NCBI GenBank assembly: GCA_019637195.1
Contig: JAHBWA010000003.1
Span: 1-64,000, forward strand
Source of the DNA: Labilithrix sp.
GTDB taxonomy: Bacteria > Myxococcota_A > Polyangia > Polyangiales > Polyangiaceae
Length of the DNA: 64,000 nucleotides
Direction of reading: 5' to 3'
Under the pieces are notes generated by a model. That model was not told the DNA's origin and did not search any database. It was given only the letters and a program-made list of their open reading frames with translations. Below are positions 26,646 through 35,474 of this stretch, in pieces. Position numbers and translations under genes: made by a program. Positions within the stretch are counted from its first letter, which is position 1, and the number at the start of each line of letters is the position of its first letter.

Positions 26646-29501
26646 ATGCCCCAGCGCCGCCAGGGTGGCTCGAACCGAGACTCGCAGGCCTCCGTCCAGA
26701 CGGGTGGGAGGACGGCGCGTTCCCCCGCGCGCGCGCGGGGAGGTGGAGCCCCCGAGCCCGAGCGTCGCGCCGACAAACCTCTGGAGAAGGCGGCGGACAA
26801 GCCCAAGGTGGAGGAGCCGAAGGAGCGAGAGGCCGAGCGGCCGAGCGAGCCGCCGAGCTCGCTCAACGCGCCGGTCAAGGCCTGGCTCGACGCGAACCTC
26901 GCGCCTCGGCCGGGCGAGGGCCGGGACCCCTTCCGCGTGCCGGCCGAGCAGGCGACCCAGCGGATGGATCCGGCGCTCCTGCCGGAGAAGCCGGCCGAGA
27001 GCCAGGGGCTCTTCGAGCTCCTTCCGACCATCGCGCGTCGCGCGCTGACGCTCGGGCTCGCCGCCCGTGAGCCGAGCTTCCATGTCTTCGTCTCCGCGCA
27101 GCCGGAGGTCATGATCGAGGGCGACGTCGTCCGCTTCGCCGAGCGCTTCTCGCAGGGGCGCGAGACGCCGCCGGACATCGTCTACGTCCACGACTTCGAC
27201 CACCCCGAGGCGCCGAAGCCGCTCGTGCTGCCGCCGGGCTCGGGCGGCACCCTCGTGGCGGCCATGGACGCGCTCATCGACCGCCTCAAGCAGGAGATCC
27301 CGAGCATCGCCCAGCACGAGGAGGTCCGGCGCGCGACCCAGAAGCTCGCGCGCGAGCTCGAGTCGAAGAACAAGGAGGTCCTGACGGGCCTCGAGTCGAC
27401 CGCGAAGAACCTCGGCTTCGGCATCCGCGCCGTGCAGGGCGGCGTCCAGACGTTCCCGATCCTCCACGGCAAGCCGCTCTCGGCCGAGCAGTTCGGCGCC
27501 CTCGACGAGTCGACGAAGCGCGCCCTCGCCGAGGCCGAGGACCGCCTCACGCAGGAGGTCGAGAAGTCGGCGAGCCGCGTCCGTGAGCAGAGCGCGCAGT
27601 TCGACGCCGCGCGCGAGGAGGCGATGAACCGCCTCGCCCAGGCCGTCATCACGCGCGCCTGCGGCGAGCTGAAGAAGCTCCTCGCCGACTTCGGCGACGA
27701 CGTCCAAGCGTACCTCGCGGGCTGCGAGAAGGCGCTCATCGAGGACTGGGAGGACTTCGTCGAGCAGCACCACCAGATGGTGCAGAGCGAGGAAGGCAAC
27801 ATCGAGCGCGTCGACGCCGAGCCCGCCGACCACGATCCCGAGCACGCGACGCGCCTCGGTCGGTTCAAGGTGAACCTGCTCGTCGCCCACGAAGAGGACT
27901 CCCCGCCGCCGGTCATCTACGAGACGAACCCGACCTACCCGAACCTCTTCGGCTACCTCGAGCGCCGCGCGCGCTTCGGCGCGCTGCTCACCGATTTCAC
28001 GCGCATCCGCGCCGGCTCGCTGCACGCGGCGTCGGGCGGCGTGCTCGTCGTCCGGGCGACGGACCTCATGACCGATCCCATCATCTGGGAGCGCATGAAG
28101 CGCGTCCTCCGGGAGCGGAGGATCGGCGCCGAGGATCCGCTCGGACCGCTCGGCCTCTACGCGACGACGCTCCGGCCCGTCCCGGTGCCGATCCGCGTCC
28201 GCGTCGTGCTCGTCGGCGCGCCCGACGTCTACGCGACTCTGCTCGATGCCGATCCGGACTTCGCCTCGCTCTTCCGCGTGAAGGTCGAGATCGAGCCGTC
28301 GATCCCGCGGACGATCGAGAACCTCAAGGCGCTCGACGCCTACCTCATGGCGATGGCCGAGACGCGCGAATGGGGCGAGTTCGATCGCGGGGCGCGCGCG
28401 CGGTTGCTCGATCTCGCGACGCGCCTCGCCGGCGATCGTCAGAAGGTCAGCGTCTCGCTCTCGCCGCTCGAGGAGACCGCCGCCTTCGCGGGCGCGCTCG
28501 CCGCGGCGCGCGCCGCGGGCGACAGCGACTGGTCGGAGGCGGGCCCAGCCTCGCAGGTGCCGCGCCCGTTCCGCGCGTCGAGCACGGCGAAGGGCAGCGT
28601 GGTGACCGCCGAGGACGTCGAGATCGCCTGGCGCGAGCGCCGCGAGCGCGCGGGCGCCGCCGAGCGGCACATCCGCGAGCTCACGCTGCGCGGCGAGGTC
28701 TCGCTCGACACGCAGGGCTTCCGCGTCGGCGTGGTCAACGGCCTCTCCGTCTACTCCGCGGGCGACGTCGAGTTCGGGCAGCCGATGCGCATCACCGCCG
28801 TCGTCGCGCTCGGCCGCGAAGGCATCGTCGACGTCGAGCACGAGGCGCAGCTCGGCGGCGCGATCCACACGAAGGGCGTCGCGATCATCCGCGGCTACCT
28901 CGCGCGGATGTTCGGTCAGGAGCGGCCGCTCTCGCTCAAGGCGCAGATCGCCTTCGAGCAGAGCTACGGCGAGATCGACGGCGACAGCGCCTCGTCGAGC
29001 GAGCTCTTCGGCGTGCTCTCGGCGCTCGCCGAGGTGCCGATCGATCAGGGGATCGCGGTGACGGGCTCGGTCAACCAGCTCGGCGAGATCCAGGCGATCG
29101 GCGGCGTCTGCGCGAAGATCGAGGGCTTCTTCGAGCTGTGCCGCGCGCGCGGGTTGACCGGCCGGCAGGGCGTGATGCTCCCGCACGCGAACCTGGAGCA
29201 CCTCGTGCTCCGCGAGGACGTCGCGCGGGCGATCAAGGAGGGGACGTTCAACCTCTACGCCGTGCAGACCGTCACGCAGGGGATCGAGGTGCTCACGGGC
29301 GTGCCCGCCGGCGAGCGCGACCCGTCGGGCAAGTTCCCGGCCGGGAGCGTGTTCGGACGCGTCGAGCGACGCATCATCGAGATCGCCGAGCGCCTCCGCG
29401 AGGCCGAGGGGCACACGCGCGGCGTCCCGCCAGCGCCCGCGTCGATCGACGACGTGAGCCACGCCGATCTGAGCGAAGCGGGCGACTTCCGCGCCAGGTA
29501 G
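26646..29501 (+). CDS. LonC-like protease (AAA_32/Lon_C) with degenerate ATPase
   Basis: 951 residues. The first 75 are low-complexity Arg/Ala/Pro/Lys-rich. The body follows the AAA_32 family ('TPPDIVYVHDFDHPEAPKPL', 'LPPGSGG'), but the expected P-loop is replaced by 'FHVFVSAQPEV' (about 145-155) and the Walker B stretch reads 'GGVLVVRATDL', without the usual acidic pair. The coiled-coil insert is about 225-390. The C-terminal Lon protease domain is intact: Ser781 in DGDSAS and Lys824 in GGVCAKIEGF, spaced 43 as in LonA. Established precedent: LonC of Meiothermus, an ATP-independent Lon-like protease. Start ATG 26646; a TTG at 26604 is less likely. Divergent from the cyclase gene; the 274-base gap has no promoter I would defend. 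Confidence 0.88.
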   Translation: MPQRRQGGSNRDSQASVQTGGRTARSPARARGGGAPEPERRADKPLEKAADKPKVEEPKEREAERPSEPPSSLNAPVKAWLDANLAPRPGEGRDPFRVPAEQATQRMDPALLPEKPAESQGLFELLPTIARRALTLGLAAREPSFHVFVSAQPEVMIEGDVVRFAERFSQGRETPPDIVYVHDFDHPEAPKPLVLPPGSGGTLVAAMDALIDRLKQEIPSIAQHEEVRRATQKLARELESKNKEVLTGLESTAKNLGFGIRAVQGGVQTFPILHGKPLSAEQFGALDESTKRALAEAEDRLTQEVEKSASRVREQSAQFDAAREEAMNRLAQAVITRACGELKKLLADFGDDVQAYLAGCEKALIEDWEDFVEQHHQMVQSEEGNIERVDAEPADHDPEHATRLGRFKVNLLVAHEEDSPPPVIYETNPTYPNLFGYLERRARFGALLTDFTRIRAGSLHAASGGVLVVRATDLMTDPIIWERMKRVLRERRIGAEDPLGPLGLYATTLRPVPVPIRVRVVLVGAPDVYATLLDADPDFASLFRVKVEIEPSIPRTIENLKALDAYLMAMAETREWGEFDRGARARLLDLATRLAGDRQKVSVSLSPLEETAAFAGALAAARAAGDSDWSEAGPASQVPRPFRASSTAKGSVVTAEDVEIAWRERRERAGAAERHIRELTLRGEVSLDTQGFRVGVVNGLSVYSAGDVEFGQPMRITAVVALGREGIVDVEHEAQLGGAIHTKGVAIIRGYLARMFGQERPLSLKAQIAFEQSYGEIDGDSASSSELFGVLSALAEVPIDQGIAVTGSVNQLGEIQAIGGVCAKIEGFFELCRARGLTGRQGVMLPHANLEHLVLREDVARAIKEGTFNLYAVQTVTQGIEVLTGVPAGERDPSGKFPAGSVFGRVERRIIEIAERLREAEGHTRGVPPAPASIDDVSHADLSEAGDFRAR

Positions 29502-29762
29502 ACCGGTCGGTCGGCGGTGCGGCAGCGCGGGCCGCGCACGTGCGCCGCGTATGGCCGGCCGCGGGCGCGTCCGTCCATTTTTTGAAGCGCAGGCCGCGGC
29601 CTCCGTCCAACCCGAGGAACGCGCCGCGTCGCGAGGTCTTCGGGGGCCGGTTCGGCGGTTTCGATGCAAGGGAAGGCAGGCGATCACCGGGGGAAGATCG
29701 CCCGCGCCCGCGTCGTAAACGAGAGCTCGCTTCGAGCGTCTGCACTTCTTTGGAGGATATGC

Positions 29763-30326
29763 ATGTCCATGGTTCGTCTTGGTTGTGTCCTTGCTTCGGT
29801 CGTCACCCTCTGCGGACTCGTCGTCGCCTGTAGCGACGACAGCAACACCGGCACCAACGGGAGCAGCAGCGGTACGTCGGGCTCGTCTGGCGACAACGGC
29901 TCGTCTGGCGACAACGGCTCGTCCGGCGACAACGGCTCGTCTGGCGACAACGGCTCGTCTGGCGACAAGTGCCAGCTGCCGCCCGGCACCTACACGGTGA
30001 AGTACACGACGAAGGAGGGCGGATCGGGGCCGGGGGGCGCAGCGTGCCCGGACATCCCCGACCAGGAGATCGAGGTCAAGGAGCGCACGGGGGACGGCGG
30101 CACGGCGGAGCCCGCGGAGGGTTGCACGGTCGACCTCGACGAGGCGACCTGCTCCTCGACCACGAAGTGCAAGACGACGAACTCGGGTTTCACGACCGAG
30201 AGCGAGACCGTGGTGAAGGCGGGTGACGGAAAGCTCACCGGAACCCAGACCTCGAAGACGGTGAACGACGCCGACGATAGCGTCATCTCGGACTGCTCGT
30301 ACGAGTTCGAGTGGACCAAGAAGTAA
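29763..30326 (+). CDS. Lipoprotein with hexapeptide repeat
   Basis: 187 residues. Ribosome site GGAGG precedes the ATG at 29763. Signal with lipobox VVAC (Cys23). Residues 40-69 are five perfect copies of GSSGDN, a flexible surface tether encoded by an 18-base minisatellite. The mature domain has six Cys likely forming disulphides (in 'DKCQLPPG', 'AACPDIPD', 'GCTVDLDEATC', 'KCKTT', 'DCSYEFEW') and Thr-rich beta strands, like small Cys-rich beta-barrel lipoproteins of myxobacteria. No enzyme motif. Ends in a strong hairpin. Probably monocistronic. Confidence 0.85.
   Translation: MSMVRLGCVLASVVTLCGLVVACSDDSNTGTNGSSSGTSGSSGDNGSSGDNGSSGDNGSSGDNGSSGDKCQLPPGTYTVKYTTKEGGSGPGGAACPDIPDQEIEVKERTGDGGTAEPAEGCTVDLDEATCSSTTKCKTTNSGFTTESETVVKAGDGKLTGTQTSKTVNDADDSVISDCSYEFEWTKK
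29880..29969 (+). repeat. In-frame 18-base minisatellite, five copies
   Basis: Five tandem units of GGCTCGTCTGGCGACAAC at 29880-29969, with one silent T/C change in the third copy and a final G in the last. Encodes GSSGDN repeats, so unit gain or loss preserves the frame and changes tether length. Confidence 0.95.
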
Positions 30327-30347
30327 CCTAGTCGACGACCGCTGCGT

Positions 30348-30379
30348 CGCGGCCGGGTCCCATTGCGGGCCTGGCCGCG
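30348..30379. terminator. Long hairpin between convergent genes
   Basis: CGCGGCCGGG (30348-30357) pairs with CCTGGCCGCG (30370-30379), one G-U pair, with an inner CCC/GGG pairing around ATTGC. Sits between the lipoprotein (ends 30326) and the kinase (ends 30478). No T run, but very stable; probably ends transcription in both directions. Confidence 0.55.
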
Positions 30380-30477
30380 GTGCACATCTCCTCCCGCATC
30401 CGCGAATCCCGGATCCGGCGTTGGCGCTGCGGCCCATCGTGACGTCGTGCGCGCGAGGACGCGGGCCGAGCGCCCGA

Positions 30478-31416
30478 TCACGACAGGGCGCTGGCGAGGG
30501 CCGCGTAGGCCGGGGCGGCGCTGACGAAGCGGTCCTCGGGACGTCGGGCGACGCACTGGGCGAACCACTCGTTGAAGCCCTGCGGGATCTTGTCGGCGAC
30601 GCCGAGCTCGATCGCGCGCGTCCAGGCGATCGGGATCGGCGCGTGGACGATCTCTTGCATCACGCCCACGTCGTTGTCGGGCCTCTGGCACGAGCGCCAG
30701 AAGAGGCGGCCCGTGAGCATGTAGAAGGCGAGGAGGCCGAGCGCCCAGACGTCGGTGGCCGTCGTCGTCGGATCGCCGATGGTCTGCTCGGGCGCCATCC
30801 AGTTCGCCGTGCCGAGCGGCGCGCCTTGCAGCGTTACGCTCTCGGCGAGGATCTTCGCGATGCCGAAGTCGAGCACCTTCACGACCCGCGGGGCTCCGAC
30901 GCGGCGCGCCTCGCTGAGGAAGACGTTCGCCGGCTTGAGGTCGCGGTGCACGATGCCGAGCTTGTGGGCCGCCGAGAGCGCGTGGCAGAGCTGCTCGAGG
31001 TGCTCGCGGACCTGGTCCGTCGGCATCGGGCCGCGCTCGTCGATGTGGTCGCGGAGGGTCTGGCCCTCGAGCAGCTCCATCGCGATCCACGGCACGTCGA
31101 GCTTGCCGTCGACGCCGGCGGCGATCGTCTGCGCGACGTGCTCGCTGGGGATCCGCGCGGCGACCTGGGCCTCGCGCTCGAAGCGCTTGTAGAGCGTGGG
31201 ATCGGAGACGTACTCGCGGCGGAGGACCTTGAGCGCGCGGAGGCTCGCCGTGCTGAGCTGCTCGGCGACGTAGAGCGCGCCCATCGAGCCACGGCTGAGC
31301 GGCCGCACGACCATGTAGTCGTTGCCGACCACGGTGCCGTACGGCACCTCGGGCAGGCCGGTGCGTGCGATCGGCCGCGGAGGAGGCTGGGATTTCTGCG
31401 GCTCGCCGTCGCCCAT
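30478..31416 (-). CDS. Hanks-type Ser/Thr protein kinase, catalytic domain only
   Basis: 312 residues. Kinase domain from about 30: glycine loop 'LSRGSMGALYV' (the first Gly replaced by Ser), ATP-anchoring Lys63 (ALKVL), catalytic HRDLKPAN (157-164), DFG (183-185), and 'GTANWMAPE' in the activation segment. The N-terminal 25 residues are Pro/Gln-rich. There is no transmembrane helix, PASTA or other sensor, so it is a soluble kinase that depends on partners. It stands alone on the minus strand, divergent from hisC with a 196-base spacer. FHA-cyclase at 24413-26371 is an attractive but untested substrate or reader. Confidence 0.92.
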   Translation of the reverse strand: MGDGEPQKSQPPPRPIARTGLPEVPYGTVVGNDYMVVRPLSRGSMGALYVAEQLSTASLRALKVLRREYVSDPTLYKRFEREAQVAARIPSEHVAQTIAAGVDGKLDVPWIAMELLEGQTLRDHIDERGPMPTDQVREHLEQLCHALSAAHKLGIVHRDLKPANVFLSEARRVGAPRVVKVLDFGIAKILAESVTLQGAPLGTANWMAPEQTIGDPTTTATDVWALGLLAFYMLTGRLFWRSCQRPDNDVGVMQEIVHAPIPIAWTRAIELGVADKIPQGFNEWFAQCVARRPEDRFVSAAPAYAALASALS

Positions 31417-31612
31417 CTCGCACCACGATACGGCGCCTCCGGAGGGACGGAAAGGTCGCGTTCGCTGGACGGGCTCGGGCGGCTGCGCGGGTGGGGGCGC
31501 GCCGGGCGGCGTGCTCGCCGCACCCGGGAGGCGTCCCGAGTGGTAGCCTAGCGGCCCCCATGAGCCGACGAGCGCGTGCCCTTCGTCCCCTCGACCGTGT
31601 CGTGAGGTCCTA

Positions 31613-32767
31613 GTGTCGAGCAGCGGGAACCCGCCTTCGCCGCAGGCGAGCCGGCGCGCGGTCGCCGAGATCGAGCTCGCGTCGCTCCTCCGTCCGGAGC
31701 TCGAGGAGCTCCGCGCGTACGTCCCGCACGATCCCCCGGATATCCGCGTGAAGCTCGACGCGAACGAGGCGCCGCCGTCGTCGTCGCCCGCCGTCCGGGA
31801 CGCCGTCCAGCGCGCGATCGCCGGCGTCGCGCTCGAGCGCTACCCCGACCCGCGCGCGCTCCGGCTCAAGGAGGCGATCGCGCGGCGGACCGGCGCCCGC
31901 CCGGACGCGCTGCTCGTCGGCTCGGGCTCGGACGAGGTGATCGCGCTCGTGCTCACCGCGCTCGCCCGGCCGCGCGAGCGCAACCCTCAGCCCGTCGTCC
32001 TGACACCGGCGCCGACGTTCGTGATGTACCGCGTGAGCGCGCGCGCCCACGGCCACAAGCCGGTCGAGGTGCCGCTCGACGCGTCCTGGGACCTCGACGC
32101 GCCGACGATGAAGCGCGCGATCGAGATGATGCGGCCGAACGTGGTGTTCGTCGCCAGCCCGAACAACCCGACGGGTAACCGCGTCGACGACGCGCGGCTG
32201 CGCGGCGTCATCGAGGCGGCCGCGGGCGTCTTCACGATCGTGGACGAGGCGTACGTCGACTACGCGACCGAGGGCTCGGTGCGCGGTTGGCGCGACGAGC
32301 ACGCGAACCTCGGCGTCCTCCGCACCGTCAGCAAGATCGGCCTCGCCGCGCTCCGCGTGGGGTGGCTGGAGGCGGATCCCGCGCTCGTCGCGGAGATCGA
32401 CAAGGTGCGCCAGCCCTTCAACCTGAGCGCGACGAGCCAGGCGGCGGCCGCGGCGGTCCTCGAGGACGCGTGGGAGGACGTGCTTTGCGACGTCGCGCGC
32501 GTCGTGAAGGCGCGGACTGAGCTCACGGCGGCCATCGCGGAGATCGACGGGTTCTCCGTGACGCCGAGCTCGGCGAACTTCTTGTGGGTGAAGACGCCGG
32601 GCTCGGCGGAGGCGGTCTACGACGCGCTCGCGAAGGAGGGCGTGCTCGTCCGGAGCTTCCACGCGTCGGGCGGTCGCCTCGGGACCCAGCTGCGCGTCAC
32701 GGTCGGGAGCGACGCCGACAATGACGCGCTGGTCGGCGCGCTCCGGCGCGCGCGGGAGGTCGTGTGA
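31613..32767 (+). CDS. hisC: Histidinol-phosphate aminotransferase
   Basis: 384 residues, class I/II PLP aminotransferase converting imidazole-acetol phosphate and glutamate to histidinol phosphate in histidine synthesis. Landmarks: 'VKLDANEAPP', 'YPDPRALRLKEAIA', 'GSGSDEVI', 'ASPNNPTGNRV' (182-192), Asp211 and Tyr214 in 'VDEAYVDY', and the PLP Lys241 in 'TVSKIGLAALRVGW'. Start GTG 31613 with GAGG upstream. Its stop overlaps the GTG of the next gene (GTGA). No other his genes are nearby, so it is detached from a his operon; a related phenylalanine or tyrosine aminotransferase activity cannot be excluded from sequence alone. Confidence 0.9.
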   Translation: MSSSGNPPSPQASRRAVAEIELASLLRPELEELRAYVPHDPPDIRVKLDANEAPPSSSPAVRDAVQRAIAGVALERYPDPRALRLKEAIARRTGARPDALLVGSGSDEVIALVLTALARPRERNPQPVVLTPAPTFVMYRVSARAHGHKPVEVPLDASWDLDAPTMKRAIEMMRPNVVFVASPNNPTGNRVDDARLRGVIEAAAGVFTIVDEAYVDYATEGSVRGWRDEHANLGVLRTVSKIGLAALRVGWLEADPALVAEIDKVRQPFNLSATSQAAAAAVLEDAWEDVLCDVARVVKARTELTAAIAEIDGFSVTPSSANFLWVKTPGSAEAVYDALAKEGVLVRSFHASGGRLGTQLRVTVGSDADNDALVGALRRAREVV

Positions 32768-34425
32768 GGCGCCTCGCGCTCGGCGCGCTCGGGCTGGCGT
32801 CGCTGGCGCTCGGGTGCGCCGGGGAGTCGAAGGTCGTCCGCGTGTACGACGGGCGGATCGTCGAGGGGCCCTACGTCCCGCCCGAGGCGTACGCCGCGTA
32901 CCTGCGGGGCGTGCTCGCCGAGGAGGCGGGCGATCTGCGCTCGGCGCTCTCGGCCTACGAGCGCGCGGCGCGCGAGGACGACGAGGACCCCGAGCCGCTG
33001 ACGCGCATCGGCGACCTGCGCTGCAGGCTCGATCCGAAGAGCAAGGGCGCGGACGAAGCGCTCGGGCAAGCGCTCCGCATCGACCGGACGTACGCGCCGG
33101 CCATCGCCGCGAGGGCGCGCTGCGCGGCGGCGCGCGGCGACGCGGCCGCGGGCGTGGCGATCCTCGAGACGATCGCCGCCGAGGACCGGACGAGCGCGGG
33201 GCTCGAGGCGCTCTTCGTCCGCCTCGCCGCCGCGCGCCCCGACTCGGCGACGGATCGGCTCGCGCGCGATCGTGCGATCGCGCTGACGCTCGCGAGCGGA
33301 GAGGAGCCGGCGGCGTGGGACGCGCTCGCCGCGTGGGGGCGCGGGAAGGCGGACGGAGAGCTCCTCGCGCGCGGGCTCGAGGGGCTCCTCGGCGTCGCGC
33401 CGCTCCGGAGCCGCGAGGTCGAGGCCGGGGCGCTCGAGCTGCTCGGCGTCGGGCACGCCGGGCTCGCGCGCCGGGTCGCGGCGCGCGTCGCCGACGCGCC
33501 GGCGGAGCTCGGCGTCGGCGCCGTGCACGACCCGACCGTGGCGCGCCTCGCGATCGACGAGGCGCTCCTCGCGGGCGATCTCGAGCGCGCGGAGCGCCGC
33601 GCCACCCGCGGTCACGTCGCGCTCTCCGAGGTCGCGGCGCGCGCGCTGCTCCTCGAGCGGCCGGAGCTCGCGGCGCGGCTCGCGCGCGGCGTCCTCGACG
33701 CGGATCCGAACGCCGGGGGCGCCGCGATGGTGCTCGCCGCGCTCGCGGCGCGCGGGCCGGACGCGCCGAGCCTGGCGCGGGCCGCCGCTGGCGCGCGTGG
33801 CAAGGACTCGACCGATCGGCCGTCCGCGGCGTGCGTCTTCGTCCTCGCCGAGCGCCTCGCCGCGCTCGCCACGCCCGAGACCGCCCGCCTCTGGGCGTCC
33901 CGCGTGGCGGCGGCCCCGATGGCGCCGCACGATCCGGTCACCGGGCCGGTCGCGGTGGACCTCGCCGCGCGCGGCGTCCTCGCGGAGGCCGCGCTTCCGC
34001 TCGAGCTCCGGCTCGAGCTCGCCGCGCGCCGGAGGGAGCCGCCGCCGCCGGTCGACGCGGCCGCGCTCGACAAGCACGTCGTCGACGCGAAGCACGCGCT
34101 GCTCTGGCACCTGCTCGTCGATCCCGCCGGCACACCGGCGAAGACGCTCCTGTCGCGGATGCACGGGGCGGCCGAGCGCGATCCGATCATCGGCTTCGCG
34201 CTCGCCCGCGCGGCGCTCGCGTCCGTCCCCGGCGCGCCGGGGGCCTCGCCGGCCTGGGCGCCCGCGCTCCGGGCGATCGCCGCGTCGCCGTCCCACCCGC
34301 TCCTGCTCGCGGTCGCGCTCGAGATCGCGAAGCGGGGAGGGCGCGCCGAGGATCTACCGCCGGCGCGCGCGCGCCTGATGGCCGTCGCGCGGACTCCGGC
34401 CGAGCGCGCGCTCGCCGCGGAGTGA
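32764..34425 (+). CDS. TPR-like lipoprotein
   Basis: 553 residues, GTG start overlapping the hisC stop. Lipobox LALGC (Cys18). The mature part opens with 'VYDGRIVEGPYVPPEAYAAY', then TPR-like helices ('LRGVLAEEAGDLRSALSAYE', 'ALRIDRTYAPAIAARARCAA') repeated with increasing divergence through most of the chain. Such lipoproteins usually scaffold envelope assembly. Coupling to a histidine biosynthesis gene is probably incidental. No catalytic motif. Confidence 0.82.
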   Translation: MRRLALGALGLASLALGCAGESKVVRVYDGRIVEGPYVPPEAYAAYLRGVLAEEAGDLRSALSAYERAAREDDEDPEPLTRIGDLRCRLDPKSKGADEALGQALRIDRTYAPAIAARARCAAARGDAAAGVAILETIAAEDRTSAGLEALFVRLAAARPDSATDRLARDRAIALTLASGEEPAAWDALAAWGRGKADGELLARGLEGLLGVAPLRSREVEAGALELLGVGHAGLARRVAARVADAPAELGVGAVHDPTVARLAIDEALLAGDLERAERRATRGHVALSEVAARALLLERPELAARLARGVLDADPNAGGAAMVLAALAARGPDAPSLARAAAGARGKDSTDRPSAACVFVLAERLAALATPETARLWASRVAAAPMAPHDPVTGPVAVDLAARGVLAEAALPLELRLELAARRREPPPPVDAAALDKHVVDAKHALLWHLLVDPAGTPAKTLLSRMHGAAERDPIIGFALARAALASVPGAPGASPAWAPALRAIAASPSHPLLLAVALEIAKRGGRAEDLPPARARLMAVARTPAERALAAE

Positions 34426-34445
34426 ACGCTCGCGCCGCGTCCGTG

Positions 34446-34487
34446 AAGCGAGGTGCTCGCGCCGGCGTGAAAGCGAGGTGCTCGCGC
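34446..34487. repeat. 17-base direct repeat in a convergent gap
   Basis: AAGCGAGGTGCTCGCGC at 34446-34462 and 34471-34487, in the 90 bases between the TPR lipoprotein and the next minus-strand gene. No terminator hairpin is convincing here. Confidence 0.6.
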
Positions 34488-34515
34488 GGTCGAATGCGCG
34501 GCGTACGTCGTGCGG

Positions 34516-35424
34516 TCAGTGGAGGCGCGGCTGGGGGTCGGCGTCGATCGGGGCGCCGGCGTCCGGCGGCGTCGTGTAGACGAGCTCGAGATCGACGCGG
34601 AGCACGACGTCCTCCGTGATCGTGACCTCCTTCGACGCTTCGGCGTCGGGGATCTTCGGGTGCGACGTGTTCACCGTCACCTTGCCGACAGGGATCCCGT
34701 CGATCCGGTACGTGCCGCCGATCTTCGACGACGTGTGGAGCGGGTGGAGGAACGCGTAGAGATCGTCGGCGACGTACTTCCGGTCGTGATCGACGAGGAG
34801 GTAGTGCCCCGGCTTCTTCGGGTAGAGCTTCACGGCGTCGCCGCCCGGCGTCGCCATCATCATCACGCTCGAGTCGCTCGGCTCGAGCTTCGGGGCCCAG
34901 AACTCCTTCGTGAGGTTCTTCACCTCGAGCCGCTGGCCGAAGGTCATCGTCACGGTGCGTGTCGAGAACCCGCAGCCCTTGATCGTGACCTCGGTGGCCT
35001 CGTCCTTCTCCGGGACGAAGAAGTTGCCGTACCCGGTGATGGCGACGACGGCGTCCGCGAGCCAGCGCTTGTCCCCGGCGGGGCCCTCGCGGAACGCGTG
35101 GCCGTAGCTCTGCGCGGCGTCCGGGCAGCGCCTGAAGTCGCCTGGCGTCTCCGGCGCGGGATCGCCGGTGACGGTGATCGTCCCCTCGACGCTGCCGGTG
35201 GGGCCCGCGTACGCCGGGAGCTTCTGCGGGTTGACCATCTTCGCGACCGAACCCACCGGGATCGGGAGCGCGTTCAGCGGGGCCGCGTCGGGGACCGTCG
35301 TCGCGATCGGGGCGGCGTCCGCGAGCGAGACCTGAGGCTTCGAGCAGCCGTCGCACCCGACGACGGAGAGGGCGAGGACGACGGAGGAGAGGATCGCGGA
35401 CTTCAACGCGCGGGCAGCATACAC
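34516..35424 (-). CDS. Cupredoxin/CarboxypepD_reg-like lipoprotein
   Basis: About 302 residues from a GTG at 35424 (a TTG at 35406 is the alternative). Lipobox VVGC (Cys24). Middle section: 'GSVEGTITVTGDPAPETPG', conserved Cys in 'FRRCPDAAQSYGHAF', then 'DAVVAITGYGNFFVP' and 'VTMTFGQRLEVKNLTKEFWA', which looks like a plastocyanin-type beta-sandwich in which copper ligands are not obvious. The end has 'GGTYRIDGIPVGKVTVNTSH', the signature of carboxypeptidase regulatory-like sandwiches. Similar proteins recur in Myxococcota. Function unknown. Lies immediately downstream (51 bases) of nuoN on the same strand and could be the last gene of that transcript. Confidence 0.75.
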   Translation of the reverse strand: MYAARALKSAILSSVVLALSVVGCDGCSKPQVSLADAAPIATTVPDAAPLNALPIPVGSVAKMVNPQKLPAYAGPTGSVEGTITVTGDPAPETPGDFRRCPDAAQSYGHAFREGPAGDKRWLADAVVAITGYGNFFVPEKDEATEVTIKGCGFSTRTVTMTFGQRLEVKNLTKEFWAPKLEPSDSSVMMMATPGGDAVKLYPKKPGHYLLVDHDRKYVADDLYAFLHPLHTSSKIGGTYRIDGIPVGKVTVNTSHPKIPDAEASKEVTITEDVVLRVDLELVYTTPPDAGAPIDADPQPRLH

Positions 35425-35474
35425 CAGCCGGGCGCGCTCGCCAGGCCGAGCGCGCCCGCGTGTCGTGCTCGAGG

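Noticed and set aside
29880..29969. Tandem repeat considered as CRISPR or origin iterons
   Set aside because: In frame within a lipoprotein gene and encodes a clean hexapeptide repeat.
24231..30437. Continuous 6.2-kb minus-strand open frame
   Set aside because: Antisense to the LonC-like gene and out of frame with the cyclase; low-complexity product.
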